Assembly (NCBI RefSeq): GCF_024868665.1
Contig: NC_079902.1
Location: 13,234,550 to 13,298,549, forward strand
Direction of reading: 5' to 3'
From: Triplophysa rosa
Taxonomy: Eukaryota > Chordata > Actinopteri > Cypriniformes > Nemacheilidae
DNA: 64,000 nt
The position numbers were made by a program, and so were the translations under genes. Below, piece by piece: positions 1 to 10,538 of this stretch. The notes under the pieces were generated by a model that was not told the origin of the DNA, ran no database searches, and saw only the letters and a list, made by a program, of their open reading frames with translations. Every line of letters begins with the position of its first letter. Within the stretch, counting starts at the first letter, position 1.

Positions 1-391
1 GGCTTGAAAACAGTAGGGTTCTGCTGAAAGAAAACCTTGTGCAGATGAACACAGATGCACAGGGGAGGATAAGGATTTCTGCTTCCTTTTATTATTGACA
101 TAGGCATTTTCCATATTAATTCTGTCTCCTTGATACGAAGATATTCTCATTCTGCTGGAGGTGAATATAACTTGGGTTTAAGCAGATATGCAAAACAATA
201 TTTCTTTCTGTCTATATGGCCAAATTATTCATTGTTGGATGGAAACTTAAATGGACAGATACTTTTACACTACTGGACAATGTGTCCCATTGAGAAAGTA
301 AAGAGCCTATTTACAGGTTACCCCTCCCCACATAATGATGAATTCTGCATGAACGTCCAGACAATATCTCTGCTATAGAATTTGCTATCTC
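1..391. other. intergenic, no feature recognised
   Basis: No splice-bounded exon, RNA gene or recognised repeat is visible. The one open frame (130-378) has no recognisable motif and looks like chance. Confidence 0.6.
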
Positions 392-460
392 TTAAAGGTC
401 CAGTGTGTAGTTTTTTGGAGGATCTAGTGACAGAAATGCAATGTCTTCAGACATGTATCA
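392..460 (+). repeat. fragment of TTAA/AAGGTCCAGTGTGTA repeat
   Basis: The stretch opens with TTAAAGGTCCAGTGTGTA and continues with a GGAGGATCTAGTGACAGAAATG-like run. This nearly repeats the left end of the element at 8606-9213. Only about 70 bp are present before the match is lost, so this is a truncated terminal fragment of a DNA-transposon-like repeat. Confidence 0.6.
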
Positions 461-1239
461 CGATTAATCGCACATAACATTAATGTTTTTAAATATACTT
501 TTACATTCTAATAATGTCACATTTAATCATCAAATTAATGTAGAAACAACATATTTATTTAACAACATCATTTTATGAATGAAAGCCAACATTCTGATAT
601 TCGTACTGCAACTGATGTCTCCATTAAATTGATCTTTTTTTTTCTTTATTTTAACATTAATTATAGCCGTTCAACATTGAAGTATAGTATAATTGAGAGC
701 TATCATGTCTAACAGGTAGGAAATATACAAAAATTCAATCAAGTTCTCAAACGTTGTACAGTCTTTAATGCTAAATTCTAAATTAAACACAGAATTAAAG
801 CTACAAAACACATTGAATTCCTCTTTTCTTTTGTTCTTTGATTAACATTAATGACAGGAGTCACAGCAGCAGGTTTAAGAATGCGACCCCTTTAAGAGCT
901 GCCGCTCATACGCATTTCTGACGCCCTTTCCTATTACTGTTTGCATTCATTTAGGATTTTATTTAACACTATGCTATATATACTATATATATATAGACAA
1001 AATGGGCTTTCTGACATAAGTTTTTGTTCATTCAAGCATGAAATAGAACTTAATACTGATGCTGTGCTGTCTGACAGAGATTCACTGATGCAGCCTTTAG
1101 TCCGCGATTGTATACACCAGACGGGACTGCTGTTCCGTTGCGTTGTGCTGCGTCCCACTGAACGTGTCAAAGCAACTGTTTCAAATCACGCTTAAATGGT
1201 TTAAAGGCCTTTACATGAATAAGAGCATGATTATATAAT
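461..1239. other. AT-rich stretch, possible old hAT-like repeat interior
   Basis: No gene seen. An ATTAATCGC-type motif near 463-472 and GCGTTAA-type motifs at 2320-2390 suggest one older DNA element interrupted by the LINE at 1240-2317. The ends are not clean enough to assert this. Confidence 0.3.
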
Positions 1240-2317
1240 GTAGCTCAATTCAATCAATTCAATTCAATTTTATTTATATAGAGCTTTTCACAATGTGCAT
1301 TGTTCCAAAGCAGCTTTACAGGAGAAAATAAGAAAAACTGAAAAACACAAAAAAGGTAAAACACAGCACAGTGCATGGTGTTTATAGAACAAGCAAGATT
1401 ATTCTAGTAAATAATATCTAATAAATGCATTCTCCCAGTGGTTTATTTAGCATATTATGCATTATGTGAATGCGTGGCTGAAAATATGTGTCTTTAATCT
1501 AGACTTAAATTGGGAGAGTGTGTCTGACCCCCGAATAGTATCGGGAAGGCTATTCCAGAGTTTAGGTGCTACGTATGAGAAAGCTCTACCCCCTTTGGTG
1601 GATTTAGTTATTCTAGGTGTTATCAAAAGTCCGGAGTTTTGAGATCTAAGAGAGCATGATGGGTTGTAGTGTGGTAGAAGCTCTGTTATGTAGGTAGGGG
1701 CTAAACCGTTTAAGGCTTTATAAGTAATTAAAAGAACTTTAAAGTCAGTACGATACTTAATGGGTAACCAGTGAAGGGTTGATAACATTGGGGTTATGTG
1801 ATGGTATTTTCTGGACCTGGTTAGAACTCTGGCAGCTGCATTTTGAACTAACTGTAGTTTGTTTATTGATGATGCAGGACAACCAGTGAGTGCATTACAG
1901 TAGTCAAGTCTTGAGGTCACAAATGCATGAATTAGTTTTTCAGCATCAGCAACACATAGAATATTTCGTAGTTTGGCAACATGTCTAAGGTGGAAGAAGG
2001 CTGTTTTTGTGACATTTGAGATGTGGTTTCTAAATGACAGGTTCTATATTAGACAGGTGACTGTCTAATATAACACCTAGGTCTTTAACTGTATTTGTTG
2101 GAGTGACACTGCAGCCTTCAATTTGCAGGTTATAATCCGAAATATTCTGCTCACGTGTCTTTGGTCCGATAAGTAATATTTCTGTTTTATTAGAATTTAA
2201 AAGAAGGAAATTACAAGTCATCCAATGTTTTATATCTTCGATGCACTCTGCTGCCAATTTGGATAGCTGGAAGGAATCATCTGGTCTTGAGGTAACGCTA
2301 GACAAAGGATGACATTT
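1240..2317 (-). mobile_element. 3' part of an L2/CR1-clade LINE
   Basis: Reading on the minus strand, this holds the C-terminal part of a non-LTR reverse transcriptase polyprotein followed by a 3' UTR that ends in an ATTGAATTGAATTGA-like tail at 1240-1275. The 5' part is missing, the usual result of 5'-truncated target-primed reverse transcription. The flanking GCGTTAA-rich DNA (2318-2395) appears to belong to an older repeat that received the LINE. Confidence 0.8.
1462..2305 (-). pseudogene. LINE ORF2 C-terminal fragment (L2-like)
   Basis: Two minus-strand frames (2305-2030 and 1920-1462, with the frame open between them) encode the end of a non-LTR retrotransposon ORF2. Recognisable motifs are KTEILLIG, KDLGVILDS, SRLDYCNAL, LQLVQNAAARVL, HWLPI, LWNSLP and FKSRLKTHIF. 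These are typical of the region C-terminal to the reverse transcriptase palm in L2/CR1-clade elements. The palm with its catalytic aspartates and the endonuclease are absent. The two frames are offset by a 16-bp insertion at 2041-2056, so the copy cannot make a continuous protein. L2 is preferred over Rex1/Babar because of motif order, but the distinction needs a tree. Confidence 0.85.
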
Positions 2318-4008
2318 AGATGCGTTAATTGCGTTAAATATTTTAACGCGTTAATCTGAAAAAATGTATCGCATGCGTTAACGTGTTAACTAACGTTAAA
2401 CTAAACATAACCACAGAATTATTGTTAATTACTTCAAGTGTTAATTATAATAACATAAATAAGATGATTGCTTCAGTAATAGACCGTGCTAATGATTGTT
2501 GTTTTCTTGTGCATTCAAGTGCATGTTTAAGGTCAGTGCAGACAGCATGCCGGACCCTCAGGAGCGGCGGTTTCCGGTCACAATATCAATCAGCTAAATG
2601 AGATCGCTCCATTAAACAGCTTTGATTACCTAATCACTGAGGCAGGACAGACTCGTAGAATCAATTAAAAAAGATAATGTAATGTATGACTTGTTTTCAA
2701 GAGCAATATTTCCAAAGTGGCGCTCATAAACATGACTGACAGGGGCGCTTATGAAGTCATGGTGGGTTCTGTTTGGGGACGATTCTGTGATTTAAACCAG
2801 ATTTATTCTTTTAAATGACAAGATATCAAGTCCACAGAATATACAGATTTATTTAGGGAAAGTTATGACCTTGTTTGATAGTTGGCTGCTAATTGCATGT
2901 CACGATCAATGCCAATGCTTTCTTTTAGACATACTGTGTTCTCCTGTAGTGACCGCTGCTCTGTAATGACCTCACTGTGTGATTAAAACCACCCCTAACA
3001 ATTATTGCTTATGATCTCCTTGACACACTGGGTGAGCCGGGTTGAGGTAATTGCTATCACAATGGTGCAAACGGGACACAAATGAACTGGCAATGATGAG
3101 TTTTAAGAGCCCATGGTTCTGATCCAAGACGTAATAAATGCCGGTAGAGTAATAATAGCTTGTGAACGCTGACCTCCTCACATCATGTTGAATATGCATC
3201 TGAGCTGGGTGTCTGAGCGGATTGAGCATGTATCCACAGCATTATAAACGCTTTGAGACATGATTTTAACTGAATAATGACATCAATAGAGCTTTCCATT
3301 TTAGCAGGTTTTCACACTACACAGATTACAGCTAATCTGGACCTGCGGGCATAAACACAAACACGCTCAGGCACACATTTTTTGGGGAGCTACCATAACA
3401 CACATTTCAGCAAGATAGATATGCACACGTCTCTGTTCATAGAGTTTATTATTGCCAGCCAGCCCTGGTGGGAGAACGTTATGCTTTTACACGGAGAATT
3501 ATGGATAAAATAATCCACCTCAGGCCAGAGAAGATACAAACTTTATACCAAAGGTTAGATTGAAATGCAGGAGTTGTTTTATATTCTGAAAAGATCACCT
3601 GGCTAACAGAATCAGCCTTCCTCGTGCAGGGGGTTAGACGGTATAAGAAAATCAGTGAACAATAGAAGCCTCTTAATATTTCATGGACGTGGTGTGGATA
3701 CCCTCATGAATTTTTCAGTTTAGAGACGGATTGGACAGGTGGGAAGGGAATTTTGTAGGTTGTAGGTAGGGAAGACTGTAATGTCATCCATGTCAGGTCT
3801 GCTCATTTCATTTCTGTGTGTTGGGAATGATGTTGTACTGTAAATGTTTGAGGAGCAATCTTTTATAAGGGATTGGAATGTTGGAATTCAGTAAGTTAAG
3901 TTTTTGTTGACTGATACTGTGTTCTGCATCGACAATTTGTTGTTTCCTCTTTTGTCCAAATTTAAAACTAAAACAAATTCATTGCCTTTAGTTCAGTACT
4001 TTATGTAT
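2318..4008. other. intergenic, no gene; GCGTTAA repeat edge at left
   Basis: 2318-2395 carries repeated GCGTTAA/TTAACGC words resembling the end of an old DNA element. The remainder has no exon-like or repeat-like structure I can defend. Confidence 0.45.
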
Positions 4009-4344
4009 TAGGGTTGTCGCAGTATATTGGTATTGGCGATAACCATGATATTAAAAGAGGGTATGCATTGACATCACTTTCCCACGTGACCACCACGTGA
4101 ACATGACTGAACACGCCCCTTTGAGTGGTAAAACCCTTAGAAAAATGGCTGCTTTCAATAGGAGAAACCAGGACTAAAACATGCAATTATTTGCTGAAAT
4201 TAAAAGCAGTTGGGCTCCACAGTGATCTTTACGACTAACATAGGAACCATGTGTCCTTGTACACTAAAATATTGTGCGGAATTGCAATTTCCTATTTATT
4301 TTGCACCCGATTACAACGTGGGGGGAAATACACAAAGCAAAGAT

Positions 4345-4885
4345 TTAAAGAGTACATAACTAGGGATTTTTAAGGTCCTACTTTGGTTTATGGAGTGTCC
4401 AACAACAAGTTTATGTACATAGAAGGTGTAAAAACACTATTATTTCGTAATAAAAGGCAGTTATTCTTACCTTACTTCTTGACTGACTCTCAAATGATTC
4501 GTTCCGCGATTCATCTGTCTAATCCCCTCCTTTCCGCTAGCCTAGTCTGATGTGATTGGTCAGATGGTCTAGTCTGCTGTGATTGGTCTACCGCGAATGA
4601 GGCTCACGAGCTAGTGTTTGGGGGAGAAGAGTGAAGTTTTCATGGGCCTAGCAAAACGTAGGCGGGGACTATATGTAGTGACGTAAATCCACGGCGGTTC
4701 GCGAATCGGACAAGGGACGACTCGTTTGCGTAATTCAGAGTCGACTCCCTTTTTTCCAAGCCAATAACTCTGTTATTCATTCACCTTCGGATTTACAACT
4801 TGGCAGACTGCTTACTTTCAAACACGGCAACATTACACATGGCATGAAATGTAATTTTCATGATCTCATGTTATGTACTCTTTAA
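4345..4885. mobile_element. TTAA-flanked MITE nested in hAT-like element
   Basis: It starts TTAAAGAGTACATAAC and ends with the reverse complement GTTATGTACTCTTTAA, giving terminal inverted repeats bounded by TTAA (piggyBac/Kolobok-type target). The 541-bp interior has no coding capacity. A short GTGATTGGTC-type tandem duplication lies at about 4541-4590. Confidence 0.75.
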
Positions 4886-5673
4886 GTAAAGATTTTCTAA
4901 ACACGTTTGGTGTTTAATAAACCGAATCTTACAAGATTTGCAAGATTTGCATGTTGTTGACAATACGTTAATCTTTAAGTTTGTATGAATTGCATCTGCT
5001 TTGCTCAAAGAAACACATTTACGCAACATGTAAAGGTGTAGAAAGTAGGTAGGTAAGGCTATTATGGTATGGTTCAGCAAAAACAACTTACCTAAACTGA
5101 GTCTGATATGAAGTGGCTAGCAAACATCCACGTTTCGGTATTCCATTTGTTTCAGCAAATTGCAGCAATTCATTCGTTTTTTTTCTATCCTTCGGCAATC
5201 TTTAAATAGAAATCTCTGATTTTGTGCTCAATCTGTTTGTACAATCAGTCGCACAACAACTTTATCCCGTTCTAAATAGAGTACAGATAATGGAAAACAC
5301 TACTGCATTCAGTCTTTCTGCCACTCACAGGGCGCGACTTGCTTGATTTCACGTGCATACCCTCTATAACGGTGATTATTGATTTCGTAATTGTAAATAA
5401 TCCAGCGCCGGTATCTGATTGACATTTCAACATGTAGATTCTGCATCTGTTTAACATTTTTCCTTAAGGGTTGCAATGGTTACACACTCTGTCTGCCTCC
5501 CTATTCTCATATTTTGAGTATGATTTATTGGTCAAAAAACTCAAAATAAACTAAATTAAAAACTACTTTCAGTGATTGCATTATTTATTTATTTATTTTT
5601 AAATCAGTGGATATCATGATAATATTGTTATTAAGAATTCTTTGCTCCATGATAATCATGTAGTAAAAATTTG

Positions 5674-5940
5674 GGTCACACTTTTTATTTTAAGGTCCAG
5701 TTCTCGGTTTTAGTAAACTATTAACTACGACTTTTGCTTAGTTAACTCTTAATTTGTTGCTTATTAATAGTTAGTAAGGTAGTTGTTAGTTTAGGTATTG
5801 GGTAGGATTAGGGATGTAGAATATGGTCCTGCAGAATATATGCTTTATAAGTGTTTATAAACAACCAATATTCTAATAATAGGCATGCTAATAAGCAACT
5901 AGTTAATAGTGAGAATTGGTCCTTATACTAAAGTGTTACC
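5674..5940. mobile_element. 267-bp GGTAACAC-type MITE with 8-bp TSD
   Basis: Ends GGTCACACTTT and (reverse complement) GGTAACACTTT are inverted. The 8-bp duplication AAAATTTG lies at 5666-5673 and 5941-5948. The interior includes the GGTATTGGGTAGGATTAGGG word common in cyprinid MITEs. 8-bp duplications fit hAT; Merlin is an alternative. Confidence 0.85.
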
Positions 5941-5965
5941 AAAATTTGTTATTGTGACAGCCCTA

Positions 5966-8233
5966 GTGTATACTCCAGAAGGTTTATAAGGGGGTTCTGT
6001 GTTGTACTTCGAATGGTTTTGATATTGTCTTATTAAACCTGTGAAACCGACATGTAGATATGTGAGAGGATTGAAATAACAAAATGATGTTTTTGGTAGC
6101 AACAGATTTAGTTAAGAAAAGAAAAACTGTGCAAGTATGAATTTATGTGGAAGACACAAATATATATGCATACATACAGGATAAATGTTCCAGACAGAGG
6201 TATATTTCTGCACCAGTGGATTTCTGCATCCATTAAATGTCGCAGTCAATCAACATCCAACTAAGTGCAGTTATTAAGGAAGTTGAATATTTTTTTTCTC
6301 AAACTGCTTTAATATGAGAGGAAGTTCCCCTCTTAATGTTTTTTTACCACAGTGCCATATAATACTGCCCGAAACAGCCTGTTTGTGTGCTTTAAAACCT
6401 TGTGCGAGTATGAAATTTATTCAATTTCAGCATGAAATGATACTTTTCTGCATTTAAAAATATCACATTCATAAAGCATCAGCAGTATTATGACCACTAA
6501 AGATATAGTCATGATATATTATCCACAAAAAAGTCTTGTAAAGCTTATCTAATCAAAGCCGGTGAGCTGTGCAAATGTCATTTCCAGTTTTAGCATCCAG
6601 CAACTTCCTTCAGAAACCCTATTGTGAGAAGCAGCATGATACATGCAGGAAAAAAATCCTAGAACTAAAAATAATGAATGAAACAACCTTTCCTGCAGGG
6701 TATATTTGTGTTTGTCAGAGCGAGGGAGAGAATATATGCACGTGTTGTGCTTAGAAAGAGACTCAGAAGGGCATCTATATGCTCTTTTAACAATGTACCC
6801 TAAGCCAAATAAAAATACACCTACTTCATTGTGAAACTGCATCAAAGAGTGCCGTTTTGCACATTCTCTTGGGAACAGACAGAATAAGGAGGGAACTAAT
6901 GGGAAATAATGCTTTGTTGTTGGTTTTTGACCAAGGGGGTCAGTAATACCTGGAGCTCTCTTCAGGTGTGTGGAAATCGTAATTCGTTATTCGCGTTTAT
7001 CTTAATGGCAGCTGCTGGTGCGTGTCTCGCTGGAATGATGCGATTTGAATTGTGCCATCTGTGCAAATAGGTATTCAGTTCCGGATGCATGTTGTTTAGA
7101 GCCAATCACCTGAGCTCTAAATGCCATATGAATAATCGCTCTGGAGCCACAGGGATATGTTGTCATAACAACACTGTGCACACTTCCAAACCTTTCACTA
7201 GAGACCATCTTGATCTAAAGTCCCTGTCCCACGTTTATAAGAGGTCACTTTGGCGTAAAATTTAGGTGTAAGACTGGGTTGACTCTGGATTGTTCCATTT
7301 TTTATGATGCTGAAGGGATTTAGAAATGTTCTTCCTGCGAGAAAACCCTAGTAATCCCACCAGCAAAATGCCCACCGTCATGGATAAGATCTTAGATAAT
7401 ACTTTCAGGAAGGCTGTTGGCATCCATCTTTTAAACACTAGAGGGATTTTCACAGTTCACTGCCTGAGTCCTTTTTATAGGTTTTATTTCTTTATGGCGT
7501 TCAGACGCATGATTGAACTGAGTGATTATTAGGGGATTTTGTACTGTGCCGGTAAGTCTGTTAAATTGACCTCTTCCTCGCTCTTCCTCTTGCGTGCACT
7601 GACAGGTTGAAGGTAATAAGGCTCATTTGTAATCAATGGGGAGACTTTACCTAAAAGAAAAATAGGGCAAATTTTAAATGAAATCTTTATGGTTTGGTTT
7701 AAGAGAGACACTCTCTAAATTAACATCAATCAAGTAAAGTCAATGAAAAGTTATAGAAGCATATTTAAGCTCAGTGAAGATTTATATTTATCATCCAAAA
7801 CAGAACGAAACGGCAAGAGAAGGAGAGAAAGGGAGGGAAATGGCAATATAGAGTGTGGCTGTACAATGGGCTGTGGCATAACACAATCAATCAGTGCTCA
7901 TATTGATGTTTTGCTATATTTGTTGGCTGGGAGTCTGTCATGTTGTCAACTGAACTGCCTTTTAAATGGTTGCTACCGCTGGTGGCTCTGAATCGATAAG
8001 CAGCATTGATGGGATGTTTAAGAGGCCTGTTCTTCTGAACGAATGCATTTCGGGTGGCATTACAGCACATTTAACTATCGTGAAACTAAGACAGCTGTCT
8101 GATTTTGTAAATGCAGTTACACATTTTGTTTTTCCAAATTCCTAAATACACATTTTAAAAAATAGACTGTATTCAGGACATAACACATACCTTATTGCAT
8201 ATAATACTGTATATTCTGTATGTAAAAAAGCTA
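5966..8233. other. intergenic, no feature recognised
   Basis: Several short open frames are present, but none carries a family motif or paired splice signals. No clear repeat end was found. Confidence 0.5.
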
Positions 8234-8391
8234 CACATTTACATTTACGCATTTGGCAGACGCTTTTATCCAAAGCGACTTACATTGTATTATACTATAC
8301 AATTGTTTCTAAGTATGTGCAATCCCTGGATTTGAACCCATGACCTTGGCGTTGCTAACGCCATGCTCTAACCACTGAGCTACAGGACATT
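8234..8391 (-). mobile_element. tRNA-derived SINE (HAmo-like)
   Basis: On the minus strand, a tRNA-like head has an A box (TAGCTCAGTGG, plus-strand 8372-8382) and a B box (GGTTCAAATCC, plus-strand 8328-8338). It is followed by a tail AAGTCGCTTTGGATAAAAGC and ATGTAAATGT. That tail is shared with L2-type LINEs in cyprinids, so mobilisation by an L2 enzyme is likely. The HAmo name is from memory of the family and is not verified. Confidence 0.8.
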
Positions 8392-8605
8392 TTATATATA
8401 TTAAAATTAAAATGTGTCCAGCATCTGGTAACGTACTAGTGTCTTTAAGGGAGAGAAAAACTGCTTGTTACAGTACGTCACCAAACATACAGAAATATGC
8501 AATTGATGGCATGTAAAATGTTCATGTTTGTATTGGAAAAGATGGTGGAAAGCAGTTTGCTTGTTTTCTATGGATTCTCAAACTTGCAAATGTTTGCAAC
8601 AATAT

Positions 8606-9213
8606 TTAAAGGTCCAGTGTGTATTTATTTGGAGGACCTATTGACAGAAATGCAATATAATATACATAACTATGTCATCAGAGGTGTATAAAGACCGTAC
8701 ATAATGAAGTGTTACGTTTTTATTACCTTAGACCTATTTCTATCCACACACACTGCAGGTCCTCTTTCATGGAATTCACCATGTTGTTTCTACAGTAGCC
8801 CTAAAGGGACAAACTGCTCTACAGAGCGCGTTTCGTAAATACGTTATCTCTTTCAGCAAAGAAGTGAAAACGTGACGACATCTTAAAGCTGGAATACACT
8901 ACAAGACTTTAAAAAGCTGAACTGATTTTTTAAAAACTAGACATCATACACTTGCAGACTTTTTGAATATTTGCATACTCTATAAAACAATACATGATAA
9001 AATCTGCAGACTGGCGCAGGCTTTCTGCAACAACTTCAGACTGTAAATCTGGGCAAAAAAATCTGAGCAAAAGTCTTGTAGTGTATTCAAGCCTTCAGTT
9101 CTGTGTCAGCCACCAGAGTGCTTCAAAAGGGAGGGGGGAAGGGTGACGTGAGCTGTTGGTTGCAATTCACAAGCTCACTGCTAGATGGCGCTACTTTTCA
9201 TACACTGGTCAAA
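8606..9213. mobile_element. TTAA-type DNA element, AAGGTCCAGTGTGTA ends
   Basis: The left end TTAAAGGTCCAGTGTGTA and right end TACACTGGTCAAA are roughly inverted. The left end repeats at 392-460. It contains a nested MITE at 8883-9095, and its right border was the landing site of the Tc1-like element at 9216. It is non-coding. Confidence 0.6.
8883..9095. mobile_element. small MITE, GAATACACTACAAGACTTT ends
   Basis: GAATACACTACAAGACTTT near 8892 is matched in inverse by AAGTCTTGTAGTGTATTC near 9070. It lies inside the 8606-9213 repeat. No coding capacity. Confidence 0.65.
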
Positions 9214-9215
9214 TA

Positions 9216-9754
9216 CACTGCCCGTCCAAAAAAAGTCACCCCCTGGATTTAATTTAGCAAATAGGTAAGAGCCTCCCATTGGATTGGAGGTCTAGGTTCA
9301 GCAATGTTATGTGCCCAAAGAATGAGGTCAGCTGACTACCTGAATATACTGAATGACCAGGTTAATTCATCAATGGGTTCTTTCTTCCCTGATGGCACGG
9401 GCATATTCTAAGATGACAATGCCAGGATTCATCAGGTTCAAATTGTGAAAGAGTGGTTAAGGGAGCATGAGACATCATTTTCACACATGGATTGGCCACC
9501 ACAGAGTCCAGACCTTAACCCCATTGAGAATCTTTGGGATGTGCTGGAGAAGAATTTGAGCAGCGGTCCGACTCTCCCATCATCACTACAAGATCTTGGC
9601 GAAAAATTAATGCAACTCTGGACGGGAAAAAATGGACATTCTGGACATTGCAGAAGCTTATCGAAACGATGCCACAGCGAATGCGTGCCGTAATCAAAGC
9701 TAAAGTGGTCCAACGAAATATTAGAGTGTGTGACTTTTTTTGGAATGGGCAGTG
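9216..9754 (+). mobile_element. internally deleted Tc1/mariner transposon
   Basis: Terminal inverted repeats CACTGCCCGTCC...AAAGTCAC (from 9216) and GTGACTTTTTTT...GGGCAGTG (to 9754) are flanked by TA dinucleotides (9214-9215, 9755-9756), as expected for Tc1/mariner insertion. At 539 bp it is far shorter than a full ~1.5-kb element. Only the C-terminal part of the transposase remains. Confidence 0.9.
9352..9693 (+). pseudogene. Tc1-like transposase C-terminal remnant (DD36E spacing)
   Basis: One frame encodes the last catalytic part of a DDE transposase. DDNARIH supplies the second catalytic Asp (codon 9415-9417), and [15 protein letters not shown] supplies the Glu (codon 9526-9528). There are 36 residues between them, where classical Tc1 has 34. 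A single in-frame TAA at 9409-9411 sits where a Gln codon would be expected. The N-terminal helix-turn-helix domains and first Asp are deleted, so the protein cannot act. The start given is approximate. Confidence 0.85.
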
Positions 9755-9756
9755 TA

Positions 9757-10229
9757 TAAAAACAGTTTTTGTAGTAGGTATAAACACAAGAAATATAATA
9801 ATCATCATGTGAGAGCAAATGTGTTACAACACCAGTTTTCAAAGGACAAGTCTGCTGGATTTAAGTGTTTTTTGGAGAAGGGATGGTGGTTTAACTGATT
9901 CAGGAATAGTTTGTTAGGCTTTCATAAGACCAGTGGAGCTTAGAGTTCAACCTAAACATCCGGATGTGGTTCATTTCTTCCCTCAGAACACATTTAGTGT
10001 AAATAAAACCCTTTTCCGCTCTTCTCTCCATAACACTGAACCTGCTCACCGTATGGGAAATGGCTCTTATCTAGACATCCCAGCCCTGACAAGAGCAGTG
10101 GACCTGCAAAAAAGGGCTTTGCTTTGGGCAGTGGAGTGATGCTCTGACAGAGAAAAACAGAACCCAGGCTTCCATTTTGTCTTCCAGTATTTGACTGCAA
10201 TAGCCTTCGACGAGCACTCAGTGAGAGCC
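9757..10229. other. intergenic, no feature recognised
   Basis: Nothing beyond chance open frames. Confidence 0.5.
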
Positions 10230-10285
<56 letters not shown>

Positions 10286-10307
10286 CGTGCGTGTGTGTGT
10301 GTGTGTT
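10230..10307. repeat. (GT)n microsatellite
   Basis: About 78 bp of GT repeat with a few GC interruptions. Long open frames over it on both strands (Val/Cys and His/Thr runs) are artefacts of the repeat. Confidence 0.95.
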
Positions 10308-10538
10308 TGAAGAAGAGAGGCAGCATGCGAGTGGGCGTTTTTGAGTGGGCTTTATACATGTGTGTGTGCTGGATTGCGAGTTATGTTCGTGTAAAAAACA
10401 TTTTTTTAATTTTCTCTCCTGGCTCTTGAATCTTTTCTAATTCGTAGTTAGTCATATACATTTTGGGTAGTTGACCAATAAAACCGCATGTGTGTCTTGT
10501 GGTGTGAAAGCAAAAATGTAGAACAAAAACTAAGAATA
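10308..10538. other. intergenic spacer
   Basis: No feature recognised. Confidence 0.5.

Larger units (their letters stand above)
4009..5965. mobile_element. composite hAT-like DNA element (host of two nested MITEs)
   Basis: The left end TAGGGTTGTCGC and right end GTGACAGCCCTA are imperfect inverted repeats of the TAGGGCTG type often seen in teleost hAT elements. The next bases inward (GATAACCATGATATTA versus ATCATGATAATATT) also pair. Two younger elements interrupt it at 4345-4885 and 5674-5940. Flanks share only TGTAT, so any 8-bp target duplication has decayed. No transposase is visible. A related internal stretch (TTGGTCAAAAAACTCAAAAT type) recurs at 12603-12762. Confidence 0.6.

Noticed and set aside
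9438..9842. 134-codon minus-strand frame over the Tc1 relic
   Set aside because: Antisense of the transposase frame; the plus strand carries the recognisable catalytic motifs.
9994..10359. 121-codon frame with His-Thr repeats
   Set aside because: Created by the GT microsatellite; no domain and no splice context.
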